Below, piece by piece: positions 16,856 through 29,006 of a stretch of DNA of 64,000 nucleotides. Position numbers and translations under genes: made by a program. The notes under the pieces are model-generated. The model did no database searches. It was not told the DNA's origin and was given only the letters and a program-made list of their open reading frames with translations. Positions within the stretch are counted from its first letter, which is position 1. Each line of letters opens with the position of its first letter. This DNA is from Romboutsia weinsteinii (lineage in GTDB: Bacteria; Bacillota; Clostridia; Peptostreptococcales; Peptostreptococcaceae), in contig NZ_NOJY02000006.1 in assembly GCF_002250835.2 (NCBI RefSeq), positions 1-64,000 of the forward strand, read 5' to 3'.

Positions 16856-18865
16856 CTATTGTTTAGTAGTATTCATGTCTGAAGGGTTTTTCATTTCTTT
16901 TCTATCACCTTGTCCGCATGGTTGACCCTGACCTTTAGGTCCGCCTACTCCACCTCCAGTAGTTGCTCCTTCTTGAGTAATATTAGTTATAGTATCTTGC
17001 GCTGCTTCTGTTTTAATAATAGTTCCTCCTGAATGTTTTCCTTCAGAGTATACTCCATCTGTAGATTTTCCAGTTGAACTTCCTCCTACTAATACAGCAT
17101 ATTTTTTGTTTGATTCAATATCTGGTGTAGATACTATTACTGATTGATATTGTTTAGCTGGTGCAAATGTTAATATTTCTTTTCCATCTTCAGATTGTAT
17201 ATTTATTATATTACCTGCCTCTTGCGATGTTAGACTTATGTTTAAAGCTTTCTGAGAAGATGAACTACTTGGTGTTTGTACCATTCCAGCACTTCCCGAT
17301 GCTATTAAAGTCCCTCCGCTTATATCAAATATACCATCATAATCTAGACTCCCATTTCCATTATTTGTAGGTCCATTTACTATTAGTGTACCATCTTTCA
17401 TAGTAATATTACCATTTGAGTCTATACCATCACCACTAGCATCTACATAAGTATATCCACCATTAATATTTATTTGAGCCTTTTGCGATGCTCCATTTTG
17501 TTTATTTGTTTGTTGAGTATTTTCACTTGATTCAGTACTTGTTTCGGTTGCATTTATTCCATCATCACTTGCAACTAAATGTATACTACCATCATTAATA
17601 TTTATTACTTCACTTTCAAGTCCTTCGTATGACTTAGTTATATTAATAGTTCCTCCATTAATATTTAACTCTGCATCTGAATGTATCCCATCATCTCCAG
17701 ATGCTATATTCATAGTTCCTCCACTGATAGTAATGCTATTATTTGAGTGTATAGAATCATCACATGAGTCTATTTCAATATTACCACCCTCAATTACAAT
17801 ATTAGAAATTGCTTTTATTGCCTTTGTGCTTACAGTTTCTTCAGTTATTGAATCTGATGCTTCATTATTTCTAACATTTTCCTCTAAAGCTGGTTGTTGT
17901 TGATTTGAGATTTCTGGCATTTCCGGCCTTTCTCCCATGTCTTCACCTTGAACTGGCATCTCACCCACATCTTGATTTGGAATCTCTGATCTATCTCCTT
18001 TACTACCGTTAGATTTAGTGCTATTTTCACTTCCTCCACCTGAGTTTATAGTTATATCTCCATCCTTTATTAATACTTGAGTCTCTGCTTGTATTCCATC
18101 TTCACCAGATGTTATATTCAATTTACCACCTTCTATAAATACATATCCTTTAGTCTCATCAGTAGTATTATTGGATTGTATTCCATCTCCTTGAGAGTTT
18201 ATAGTTATATCTCCATCAGTTATATTTATACAATCTTTTCCTTTTATTCCATCATTATTTGCATTGATAGTTATATTTCCACTTTGAATCTTTAATTTAT
18301 CTTTACTTACAATCCCGTGATTATAATTTCCATTTACAGTAAGCTTACCTTCTCCAATAATAACTATATCATCTTTACTAAATATTGATGCATTTGGCTC
18401 ATCACTAGATTCATCTTCAAATATGTATTCTTCTCCATCAGTTATATTATTCTCTGTTCCTTTTTGTAGTGCAATTATTAATTTCTTAGAATTTAGTGCA
18501 TATATAGGTGCACTGTTGGAGCTTGTTATATCTACTCCATTTAAAATAATGTATACCTTATCTTCATCTCCTGCATTTACTATTATTTGCCCATTTTCTA
18601 ACTTACCACTTATACTATATGTCCCTGCTGAAGTTATCTTAACTTTATTATTTTCTACTCTTGCTCCTTCTCCTTCAATACTAATTTCACTTCCAAGTTT
18701 TATAAATGTATCTGCATCTCCTATACTTTCACTCTTCATAGACTCTATATTAACACTCGAACCTGTAGTATTTTCAGTTTTAGAAGTATCATTTTTTTTA
18801 GAACATGCTGCTACACTCACGCATAATGAAAGTGCCGATATCATTGTTATAAGTTTCTTATTCAT
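16856..18865 (-). CDS. Secreted DUF4353-like (Cthe_2159 type) beta-helix lipoprotein
   Basis: 669-residue lipoprotein: signal peptide with lipobox SVAAC (Cys about 21). The rest is a long series of short beta-helix rungs such as IEGGNIEIDSCDDSIHSNNSITISGGTMNIASGDDGIHSD. These repeated DGI, DGIDSNG and GGT turns match the Cthe_2159/DUF4353 family, a right-handed beta-helix; Cthe_2159 itself binds acidic polysaccharide. An acidic Pro/Gln/Met-rich insertion interrupts the helix (about 290-345), and the Gly/Gln-rich tail includes a Cys. ATG behind AAAGGAGGA. It faces the polyphosphate/two-component cluster and shares that cluster's promoter motif. Confidence 0.8.
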   Translation of the reverse strand: MNKKLITMISALSLCVSVAACSKKNDTSKTENTTGSSVNIESMKSESIGDADTFIKLGSEISIEGEGARVENNKVKITSAGTYSISGKLENGQIIVNAGDEDKVYIILNGVDITSSNSAPIYALNSKKLIIALQKGTENNITDGEEYIFEDESSDEPNASIFSKDDIVIIGEGKLTVNGNYNHGIVSKDKLKIQSGNITINANNDGIKGKDCINITDGDITINSQGDGIQSNNTTDETKGYVFIEGGKLNITSGEDGIQAETQVLIKDGDITINSGGGSENSTKSNGSKGDRSEIPNQDVGEMPVQGEDMGERPEMPEISNQQQPALEENVRNNEASDSITEETVSTKAIKAISNIVIEGGNIEIDSCDDSIHSNNSITISGGTMNIASGDDGIHSDAELNINGGTINITKSYEGLESEVININDGSIHLVASDDGINATETSTESSENTQQTNKQNGASQKAQININGGYTYVDASGDGIDSNGNITMKDGTLIVNGPTNNGNGSLDYDGIFDISGGTLIASGSAGMVQTPSSSSSQKALNISLTSQEAGNIINIQSEDGKEILTFAPAKQYQSVIVSTPDIESNKKYAVLVGGSSTGKSTDGVYSEGKHSGGTIIKTEAAQDTITNITQEGATTGGGVGGPKGQGQPCGQGDRKEMKNPSDMNTTKQ

Positions 18866-18927
18866 AATTTTCCTCCTTTAAGTTTTTATTTATATAAATT
18901 AAGTAATTGTATTTGTTCATTAAATAT

Positions 18928-18959
18928 AGGTTATCACTCATACCTTAATCTAATCTTAA
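18928..18959 (-). promoter_or_regulatory. Promoter of the DUF4353-like lipoprotein with TTAAG direct repeats
   Basis: On the minus strand TTAAGA, 5 bp, TTAAGG (repeats within 18959-18943), then 9 bp, then TAACCT (18933-18928). This is the third copy of the layout seen before the VTC gene and the response regulator. The predicted transcript starts about 55 bp before the ATG. Confidence 0.5.
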
Positions 18960-18970
18960 AGAAGAAAATA

Positions 18971-19001
18971 AAAATGGACTCTAATTATAAGAGTCCATTT
19001 T
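18971..19001 (-). terminator. Terminator after the sialidase gene
   Basis: Perfect 12-bp stem AAAATGGACTCT / AGAGTCCATTTT with a 7-nt loop, followed on minus by TATTTTCTTC. It lies about 110 bp past the sialidase stop and just upstream of the lipoprotein promoter repeats. Confidence 0.7.
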
Positions 19002-19109
19002 CTATAGAAACTTTTATGCTCACCTTACATACAAATTTAGCATCACGTAACAAAACGCTACTCTATCTAAATATTATTTTAAGCGTAAACTATATGATAT
19101 AATCTACTA

Positions 19110-21539
19110 CTATCCTATTTGTATATTAGTTGATGTGTTAGTATCCTCATTTAATATTAATACCTTATTATAGATGTTTATTATTTCCATATTTGTATTA
19201 GCTTTTACTACTATCTCATGTCTACCTGCTTGTACTCCTTCATGTATTATACCTACAAAGCTAACTTCTTTTTGGTTATTATATCCACTCATCTTAAGAG
19301 CTACTTCTGTACCACCAATTTTTACAGTAAGATTTCTATCTCCCATTATCGATACATTTTGACTGAATTTCAAATTAAGCTTTAACTCGTCTCCAGCTTT
19401 ATAGGATTCTTTATTTCCCTCTATCATTACTGATTCTAATTTTGCAGATGTAGATGATTCTTCAGAGTTATGTTTAATGTAGTCTAAGTTCATTTCTGTA
19501 TAAGACATTTCTTTTACATCAGTACCTTCATAAAATAGTCCTACATTACCATTAGGAAGTTCTGTTAAACATGAATATGCAAAGTATCCTGGCTTAACCA
19601 GTTTACTGTATTTCCAATCAAATTCATACTTGGGCTCTCCATTTTCATGAGTTCCATTTTGTGATATTAAACCAACACGAACAGTACCATTAGCTCTACT
19701 ACTTGCATTTGGGTTTGAGAATATCAGTGCTTGTTTACCATCTACTTCTTGGCTGTAATTCATAACACTTAGCTGACAGTATGGCTCCCTTAAACTTTTA
19801 TCTTCGACAACATCGTTGTCCCAAGTTTGTCCACCATCAAAGCTTGTTGCTATTCTTACATAGTTTCCTGTATTTCTCATAAACATTTTTAACTGACCAT
19901 TAGGCATTTCTACAACTTGACACTCCGTCAACTGATTTCCTGATGTTTGAGTTTGCGCATTACCAACTTGACCATTCCCCATATCTCTACCATCAGTAGC
20001 AGTCTCCCCTATATTCCATGTTTCACCATTATCATCACTGTATATAGCTCCACTTGATTGGAATCCTGCTGAATTAGTTAAATATATTGGGAATACTAAT
20101 CTTCCAGCATATTTACCATTTTCTATTCTATGTCCTCTACCTGGTCCAGTACCTAAGAATCTCATCCAATCTTCTTTTACTTCTTTGTTGAGATCAACTG
20201 GTTTACTCCAAGTCTTGCCGTCATCATCGCTATGAATTAGTGATAAGAAGCTTGTTCCCAGCACTTTTAATGGACTTGTTCTAGATAATACATTATCTTT
20301 TATTTCTCCATTTTGATATAGATTTTTATCTTCATCGACTGTATATTCAGTTATATTTCCCTCACTATCATATACCTTTCCTTCTTCCCTAACTGTATAC
20401 TCTTTGTTACTTTCATCATGTAGTAATAAGTATCTCTCCCCATCTATTTCCTTATATCCACTTCCAGTTTTTGAACTAGGGAATCCATAACCTGATGCAA
20501 AATGAGTTACTAATAAAAATATTCTTCCAGTCTTCTCATCTTGCACCATAGCAGTATCTATAGCAGATGCCTTATCTGGGTAATCTAATATGATTTGACC
20601 ATCATCCCAAGTTTTTCCTCCATCCTCACTTCTTCTAATAGCTGTGTCTATATTATTTGGAGCGTCTCCTCCATGATCTATTCTTGCATCTATTGATGCT
20701 AGCACTGTACCAGCTTTTGTTGTAAACAGTGCAGGTATTCTATATGCATTAGAATTTAGAAATCCTGGTTTAAATAAATCTACAGGCTCAGACTTATATG
20801 CGTCTTCTGGTAATACCTCCTCTACTGACGGTGTACTGGTTTCACCAGTTTTGCTTATAAGATATGAATCTGATACTGATCCATTATATATATCTATAAA
20901 ATCTATATCTCCTGTAAATGGATATTGATTACCTGTCAACCTAGGTGTTTTCCCTAAGTAGGCACTATTTAATCCAGATATATCTTTTAAAAACTTTGTG
21001 TCATTAGTATTCTCAGTCTTAACTAGCTTCCCATTTAAATATAGAGAGTATGACTTATCTTTTTCAACTTTAAATGCAACCGTATTAAATCCTTTATTTA
21101 GAGTAACATCTGCATATATATGTTTGTTAAGCTTTGATGCTTCATCTCTAATTTCAACTCCTACTCTCCCTCCTGATTTGTATAAGTGAAAATGAGTTGA
21201 AGATTTACTATTATTTGATATTCCTATTAAACTTGATAAGTTATCATCGTTTCCTTTAAACCTGGCTACGATTGTACCTTCTTCTAATGTTTTCAATTCT
21301 TCTATCTTATCCGATATATCTACAACAGCTGAGCTTGAATTTATTCTTATATTTTCATAAGATCCTACTTTACTCGAGTTATTTTCTTGATCATTATTAG
21401 CTAGTAAACTCTCACTTATTTCTTGTGATAGTATTGGACTAACTAAGTCATTTCCGTTAGTTGTTGCTGCTAGTGATATAAAGCTATTACTTGCAACAAT
21501 TGTCGCTATAATACCAACTGCTATTCTTTTGTTTCTCAT
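19110..21539 (-). CDS. Secreted exo-alpha-sialidase (GH33)
   Basis: 809-residue secreted enzyme releasing terminal sialic acid from host glycans. It has a signal peptide (1-24), a concanavalin-like CBM40-type N-domain (about 45-230), then the GH33 propeller. The propeller has the YRIP motif (NAYRIPALF, about 260), the acid/base region DARIDHGGDAPNN, four or more Asp-boxes (SEDGGKTW, SDDDGKTW, SDDNGETW, SFDGGQTW) and TECQVVEMPNG for the Glu partner. The tail (about 690-809) is a beta-sandwich domain without a wall anchor, so the enzyme is probably released. A candidate cre site lies upstream. The domain order resembles clostridial NanI/NanJ, but I do not assign an allele name. Confidence 0.92.
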   Translation of the reverse strand: MRNKRIAVGIIATIVASNSFISLAATTNGNDLVSPILSQEISESLLANNDQENNSSKVGSYENIRINSSSAVVDISDKIEELKTLEEGTIVARFKGNDDNLSSLIGISNNSKSSTHFHLYKSGGRVGVEIRDEASKLNKHIYADVTLNKGFNTVAFKVEKDKSYSLYLNGKLVKTENTNDTKFLKDISGLNSAYLGKTPRLTGNQYPFTGDIDFIDIYNGSVSDSYLISKTGETSTPSVEEVLPEDAYKSEPVDLFKPGFLNSNAYRIPALFTTKAGTVLASIDARIDHGGDAPNNIDTAIRRSEDGGKTWDDGQIILDYPDKASAIDTAMVQDEKTGRIFLLVTHFASGYGFPSSKTGSGYKEIDGERYLLLHDESNKEYTVREEGKVYDSEGNITEYTVDEDKNLYQNGEIKDNVLSRTSPLKVLGTSFLSLIHSDDDGKTWSKPVDLNKEVKEDWMRFLGTGPGRGHRIENGKYAGRLVFPIYLTNSAGFQSSGAIYSDDNGETWNIGETATDGRDMGNGQVGNAQTQTSGNQLTECQVVEMPNGQLKMFMRNTGNYVRIATSFDGGQTWDNDVVEDKSLREPYCQLSVMNYSQEVDGKQALIFSNPNASSRANGTVRVGLISQNGTHENGEPKYEFDWKYSKLVKPGYFAYSCLTELPNGNVGLFYEGTDVKEMSYTEMNLDYIKHNSEESSTSAKLESVMIEGNKESYKAGDELKLNLKFSQNVSIMGDRNLTVKIGGTEVALKMSGYNNQKEVSFVGIIHEGVQAGRHEIVVKANTNMEIINIYNKVLILNEDTNTSTNIQIG

Positions 21540-21862
21540 AATAAAATCCCCCTTGTTTTTATATAGGTTTGCTTTGATATGATTTAGATGTGTATGATTA
21601 AAATATCAATTTGTTAACGTTTTCCATTCAGTTATATAAATATCTGTTAATGTATTTGTATAGTATTAATTTGCAATTTAGCGCTTTATACTTTAGTATA
21701 ATTTTTAATTAATATTAGTATTCTTTGTCTGTTTTTTTTCTCCTGCTTATTTTGAAAAAATATTTCATATTATTTTCTACTTTAGTATTTTTTTAAAATT
21801 TTTTTTCAAATCAAAGCACTTTTTAACCTGTCACTTACATACAGTTATTATATTAAATACAA
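21540..21862. other. Intergenic region upstream of the sialidase gene
   Basis: About 320 bp, very AT-rich, with no coding potential seen. It holds the sialidase leader (AAGGGGGA ribosome site), a cre-like sequence at 21612-21625 and possible minus-strand -35 boxes TTAACA or TTGATA overlapping or adjoining it. The part from 21640 to 21840 shows T-runs but no convincing element. Confidence 0.5.
21612..21625. promoter_or_regulatory. cre-like catabolite control site before the sialidase gene
   Basis: TGTTAACGTTTTCC matches 13 of 14 positions of the cre consensus TGWNANCGNTNWCA (last base differs). It is 72 bp before the sialidase ATG and overlaps a possible minus-strand -35 (TTAACA). CcpA bound here would repress the gene when preferred sugars are present. 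Confidence 0.5.
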
Positions 21863-21910
21863 AATACCCCTATATAGTAGACTTTCATGTATCTATTATA
21901 TAGGGGTATT
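21863..21910 (-). terminator. Strong terminator after the giant DUF11 gene
   Basis: 19-bp stem (one G-T pair) beginning AATACCCCTATATA and ending TATATAGGGGTATT, loop about 10 nt. On minus it is followed by TTTGTATTT. It lies 70 bp past the stop of the giant gene. Confidence 0.85.
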
Positions 21911-21980
21911 ACTTAATTATATATGATATACTTTAGCTTGCTTCTAATATTCAAACTCTCTATTCTTATATATTATACTT

Positions 21981-24900
21981 TTAGCATAAATCTATTACCT
22001 GAACTTGATATACTACAGTTATAATCTGACCTGGTGTCATAGTATTTAAATTAAATCCAGCTGATGGGTTATAATCTGTGTGTGCTACACCATTTACAAC
22101 TACTGAGCCTAATACAAATACTGAATTACGAGGCGTTGGGTCTAAGAACACTACGTTAGTAGCATTAATATTTCCCTTATTAATAATTGTAATCGTATAA
22201 GTTAATCTCTCACCTACAGTAGCATACTGTTTATTTACTTCTTTTGTAACACTTAAATTGCCATATGCTATATTTGTTGTTACTTTATTTGAATAAGTTG
22301 TATCACTGTATGGTGCTTGTTTTGGATCTACTACATATTTAAATGTAATCACAGCTTGATTTGTTATTTGGTTTGATGAAGGTACTGATACTACAGATGC
22401 TGAGAATTCTACAGTTACAACTTCACCTATTCCTATATCTCCAAGACTAAATCCAGCTGTAGGGTCATAAGATGTTTGATTTATTCCATTAATTTTTACA
22501 CTACCAGACGTAAATCTTGCACCAGTTGAAGGAATATCTTGGAAGTATACATCATTGTCTATTACATTTCCTACATTTGTTAATGTAACTGTATATACCA
22601 ATGTATCTCCAATAGTTGCAATTGGTTTATCTACAATTTTTGATGTTGTTATCTTACCTAATACTACGTTAGTTGTTACACTATTACTAAATTGAGTATT
22701 TGTTGCCAATGATCCACTTGGATCTACCTTATAACTAAATTGAGTTTGAGAAATATTTGTTATATATGGTGGTGTTGGTAGTGAATTTATCTTAGCATCA
22801 AAAGCTACAGTAACAGTTTGGCCTGCTGCTAAATCAGACAAATCAAATCCTAACGTTGGATCAAGAGCTGGATATAATACATTATTTATTCTTACAGTTC
22901 CAGATATATAGGTTACCTCATTTTGTAATGAATCTATAAAGCGTATATTAGTTGCATTTATATTTCCTATATTAGTTATAGTTGAAGTGTAAGATACTGT
23001 ATCATTAACTTTTGCGTACATTTTATCTACTGATTTTGTATTTGATAAATTCCCCACATTAATATTAGTAGTTACTGTATTTGAAGTGGCAGATATCGGA
23101 TAATCCACTCCTTGTGGATTTATTTTGTACATACCATTAGATACAGCATAGTTTGTTACTTGTGGTGGCGATGGTATTGCATTTATTATAGCCTGGAATT
23201 TTATCAATGAAGTATTTCCAGCTACTAAATCATTTGGTAGATTAAATCCAACTATAGGATCATAAGTTGAATAGCTTACACCATCTATGGTTACTGTACT
23301 AGCCTTGAACGTAGCTCCATTTGATAATACATCACTAAAGAATAATTGATTAATAGTTGTGTTACCTGCATTTTTTACTAATATACTATAGTTTAGAGTA
23401 TCTTGTAGAGTTGAATACGTTTTGTCTACTGTTTTTATATTGACTAAAATAGGCATAATTATAAAACTAGATACTGTATTTGACTGAGCTGAGTGGCTAT
23501 AGTCTGATCCATTTGGATCTATTTTGTAAGAAAATGATGCTATCGCAAAGTTTAAAACTGAGTTTCTAATTGGTTGTTCCACTACAGTAGCTGTAAATGT
23601 TACTGTTACTGATCCTAAAGATGCTATATCTCCCAATCTAAATCCATTAATTGGGTTATAGTCTGGATAAGCTGTTCCATCTATTTTTACAGAACCTTGA
23701 TTAAATGTTAAATCTGATTGTAAATTATCTGTAAATATTACGTTTTTAGTATCTACATTTCCATCGTTATTAACAATTACTTTATAAGTTAATACATCAC
23801 CCTTAGTAACATAATTTAAATCTACACTCTTAGTAAGCTTTAATGAGCCTACATTTATTTGAGTAGTTACTGAATTTGAATTAGCTTGTGCATATATATC
23901 ATCACCACTTGGGTTAACTTTGTAAGCAAAAGTAAGTTGTGCAGTATTGCTTACTAGTGATGGTATTTGTAGTGATGTAACATTAACATCAAATTTTACT
24001 ACTACAGTGTCTCCAGATACTATATTTCCTAAAGTAAAACTTTCATATGGGTCATATCCTTGATAAGATATTCCATTTATACTTACTGAATTTTGTACAA
24101 ATATTAATCCATTTGGTATAACATCTCTGAAGTTAACATTTTTTGCAAGTACATTTCCGCTATTGAATACATTTATTGTGTATGTTAATACGTCTCCGAT
24201 GGTTGCATAAGATTTACTAACAGACTTGGTTGCTACTAATGAACCTACATTTATAATTGTTGCTACAGTATTACTTATAGATTGTTTCTGCACTGGTAGA
24301 TTTGATGGATCTACATAAAATTCATAGTTTATTAAACTATGGTTATAAATAGTATAGTCTACTGGTGGTATACTCTGAACAGTTACTACAAAACTAACTG
24401 TAGCAGTATCATTAGCTGGTATATCATCCAAGTTAAATCCAATATTAGGATCGTAAGTTGGCTTACTTACTCCATTTACTATTACTGATCCATTTACAAA
24501 TCTGGCATCTATTTGAATTAAATCTTGGACAAATACATTTGTACTATTTGTATTTCCTTCATTTGCTATTTTTATAGTGTAAGTTAAGTTGTTTCCTACA
24601 GTCTCATATGCTTTGTCTACAGTTTTTGTAACAGTTAATTTACCTAATAAAATTAATGTTGTTACTTTATTTGATGTTGCAGTAGCATCAACAGGAGTGT
24701 CTGTCGGTGTTAACTGATAGGTAAATGTTGTATCTGCACTATTTTCTATCTTACCACTAGCAGGTAATGAATCTACTTTAATACTAAATGTAACTGTATG
24801 ATATTCATTTGGTAGTAAGTCTGATAAAGTAAACCCATCTATAGGATTAAAATCTAATTGAGGCAATCCATCTACAACTACGCTGTTAGTATTAAATGAA

Positions 24901-27900
24901 GCTGAAGCTGAGATTATATCCTTAAAGTTAAGATTTGTTGCTGCTACTGAGCCCGTATTTTTTATTCTGATAGAGTAATGTATATTATCTCCAACTGTAG
25001 CGTAAGCTTTATCTACTGATTTTGTAAGAGTTAATTCTCCTACTGCTACATAAGTTTTTGTAGTGTTAGTATCTATATTTGCATTTATAACGTCCGTATC
25101 AACTGTGTATTGATAATCTATTGAAGCAAAGTTATAAATTAAATTATCAGCTGGCCTAGTTGTTACAGTAGCTTTAAAAGTTACTGTTGTTGTACTATTT
25201 GGATCTATATCATCAAGGCTAAATCCATCATTAGGGTTATATCCAGTTCTTTGGTTACCATTTTCATATACTGAGTCTTGAACAAACTCAATATTAGGAT
25301 CTAGCATATCTTCAAAGTGTACTGAGTTTGCATTAACGTTACCTTCATTTTTTATCTCGATCGTGAAGTTTAGTATTTCTCCTATCTTAGCCGTTGCTTT
25401 ATCAACCATTTTATTAGCAGACATTATTGTGTCATAAACAAATACTGTTGTAGTATTTGATGATGTTGTTTTACTTGTAAGTGATCCATTAGGGTCTACA
25501 TAATATGAATAGTCTACATCTGCTTTATTTAATAATTTATTTTCTGATGGCAATGAATTTACTGTAACTGTAAAGCTAACTGTAGTCTGTTGACCTATTT
25601 GTATATCACTTAAGCTAAATCCATTATTCGGATTATAGCTAGATTTTGACTCTCCATTTACTACTACTGAACCTGTATTAAATGATGATTCTGATTGGAC
25701 TTTATCTGTAAATAAAATATTTTTTAGTACTGTGTTTCCTGTATTAGATATTACAAAGTTATAAGTTATTACATTGTTTAATCTTACTTTGGTTCTATTT
25801 GCACTCTTAGTTACTGTCATGCTACCTAAGTTTATATAGGTAATTACAGTGTTACTTGCTACAGTTTCTGACTTTACATATCCATTTGGATCAATATTGT
25901 AATCATAGTTTATAGTAGATGTGTTTGCTATTTGAGACTTATTAGGTACAGAGTCTACAGTTATATCAAATGTAACTGTTACTGAAGAACCTACATAAAT
26001 AGTGCCTAAAGAAAATCCAATATTAGGGTCATAGTCTACTTGTGATTGTTGATTTATTTTTACAGATCCAACTACAAAAGTCGTATGCATTGGTATTATA
26101 TCTGTAAATTTAGTATTTGTTATGTCTATATTTCCATTGTTAGTTATTACTGATGTGTAAGTTATAGTATCTCCTACTGTTGCATACATCTTATTTGCAC
26201 TCTTAGTGTTTGTAACGCTTGTTGATACTATATTTGTAGTAACTGTATTGCTAGTTAGAGTACCACTATTTATAGATGATGTTGGGCTTAGTTGATACTT
26301 AAAGTTTATAGTTGATGAATTGTTAATCTGTGGAGGTGTTGGTAAACTAGCTACTCTTACTTTAAACATTACAACAACATTTCCGCCAGGTAATACATTA
26401 CTTATTAAAAATCCCAAATTAGGATTATAATCCGGTTTACTTACTCCATCTATAACTACAGATCCATCCACAAATATAGCTTCATTTGGAATTATATCTA
26501 TAAAGTTAACACTTGTTAAAGATACTGTACCTGTATTATTAACAGTAACTGTATAATTTAAAGTATCTCCTATAGTCGCATACATTTTGTCCACTTGCTT
26601 AGTCAATGTCGCTGTGTAACTATTTATTATTGTTGTTACAGTATTACTAGTTGTAGTTCTAGTTATTGGCTGACCATTTGGGTCAATATTGTAACTATAT
26701 GATGTTATAGCATTGTTTTTTATACTGTTTGGGTTTGGTAGATTCTCAACTTTAGCCTTAAAGCTAACTGTTACAGATTGACCAACCACTATATTTCCTA
26801 AGTCAAAACCTACTTGAGGATCATATGATGGTTTACTTATTCCATTTATATATACAGACCTAGTTACAAAACTTAACTCTGTTTGAAGTGTATCTGAGAA
26901 AAATGTATTAAATACATTTGTGTTACCAGTATTGGTTGCTGTAAATGAATAAGTCAAAGTCTCTCCTACTGATGCATAAGACTTATCTACATTTTTTGTT
27001 AAGTTTAGTTTTGCATAAGGTACATATGTGTTTACTTCATTAGAATATACAGTCTTAGTTATTATAGGACTGTTTGGTGTTTGTTGATAGGTTAATGTAG
27101 CTTCTGACATATTTGGTACATATCCAACTGGTGGATTCCCTATTATTGTAACACCAAATGTTATGGTTGCAGTATCTCCAGGATGTAGGTCATCTATCGT
27201 AAATTGACTTTCTGGATTGTAGTCTGGATAGTTTTCTCCATTTATATATATACTTCCTGGATAAAACTTTAAATAAACTCCAATATAGTCTGCAAATTTT
27301 ATATTTGATAAATCTACAGTTCCTGTATTTTCTATTGTTGTTGTATATACTAAATTATCGCCTACTTGTGCATATGATTTGTCTACAGTCTTAGTCAATT
27401 TATAGTCTGCTTTGTTTATAATAGTTTGAACTGTATTACTATTAATTGTACCTGTTAATATATTTCCATTCGGATCTGGTTTATAGCTATATACTAAGCT
27501 AGATTGGTTATATACAATATTTGGGATAGGCACGGAATTAACCTTAGCTTGGTAAGTTACTTCTATTTCTTCTCCTAAACATATGGTATCAACTGTAAAT
27601 CCTTGTGTTGGGTTATATGCTGGATATGATATTCCATTTATTGTTACAGTACCAGGTACAAATGATGTGTCTGGTGCTAAATTAGATAAAAATACTGTAT
27701 TAGTAGCATTTATATTTCCATTATTACTTATTTTAACGTTGTAATATAATGTATCTCCTACTGTTGCATATTCCTTATCTACAGTTTCAGATATATTCAT
27801 GCATACATAGTTAGCTATTGTCTTAACCATATTTGATTCTTCTTCAGAATCTATATCCCCACTTCCTGGAGATATCTGATATTTATATGGAACTTGAGCA

Positions 27901-29006
27901 ATATTTTCTATTATACCTGATGGGTTAATTTGATTTACTAATACTTTGTACTCTATATTTGTAGATTGTAATGGGTTTATTGGATCTTCTAATGTAAATC
28001 CATTAAAAGGATTAAGGTCTTCTTCTGTAACACCATTTATTTTGACACTTGAGCTTATAAATGTTGCTCCTGGTATTGGTGGTTCTAATACTTGAATATT
28101 ATTTGCTGGCATATTACCAATATTAGTAAGCCTCAAATTATAAGTAACTGTATCTCCAACATTAGGATAGTTATTATTACCACATCTTTCGCCTACAATG
28201 TCTACATATTGAACTTGTATTGATACTACATTACTAAATATTGTTTTTTCTCTGATATAACCATATTGGTCAAATATATATCCAAATGATATACATGAGT
28301 CATTTGTTACCTTTGTCGAAGGTGGCAATGAGTTTACTTTAGATTGAAGTATTATTTCTGTATTATTATTTGGCTCTAAATTAGGTAAAGAAATACCTTG
28401 TGTAGGGTCATAATTAGGATAAGACACTCCATCTATAACTACTGATCCATTTACAAATGAACAACTTAAATCTATTTTATCTTGGAAGAACATATTTGTT
28501 GCTAGTTCTGTTCCTATGTTTTCTATATCAATAGTGTAAGTTACAATATCACCTACACTTGCACTTGTTTTAGATGCAGATTTATTAATACTTAGTAACC
28601 CATCCTGTACAATAACTTGTATAGAGTTAGTTTTACCAGAGTTTGTTATTGTGCTTGATCCTGATGTAAATTGATAGCTATAGTTTACATTTTGGCTTAG
28701 TAATCCTCCAGTTGGTACTGAGTTTACTCTTACAGTAAATAATACATTTAATATTCCTTTTGGAGGTATGCTATCAATATTAATTCCATTTGTTATATTT
28801 ACATTACTTTGCTTTATAGTATTAATTGTTACAGATCCTGGTACAAATGTTGTTGAAGTATCAAGTGCTGCTGAAAGTATAATATTATTTGCTGGCACAC
28901 TTCCATCATTTTTTATCTTAACTGCATATACTATAAATTCTCCAGCCTCAATATTGTACTCATCATCTCCATCTATATCATACATTACTAATTCAGCAGT
29001 TATATT
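21981..29006 (-). repeat. Array of 18 DUF11 repeat units
   Basis: About 390-bp units, 18 in tandem, coding for DUF11 beta-sandwich domains. Units are diverged in sequence, so recombination between them is not recent. The VDK-YA-VGD start is well kept in most units. Units 1, 3 and 9 from the N-terminus are the most diverged. Confidence 0.85.

Noticed and set aside
21981-29006. Regularly spaced repeats that might suggest a CRISPR array or recent tandem duplication
   Set aside because: The period is about 390 bp, the units are open coding sequence in one frame and are diverged at nucleotide level; they are DUF11 protein domains.
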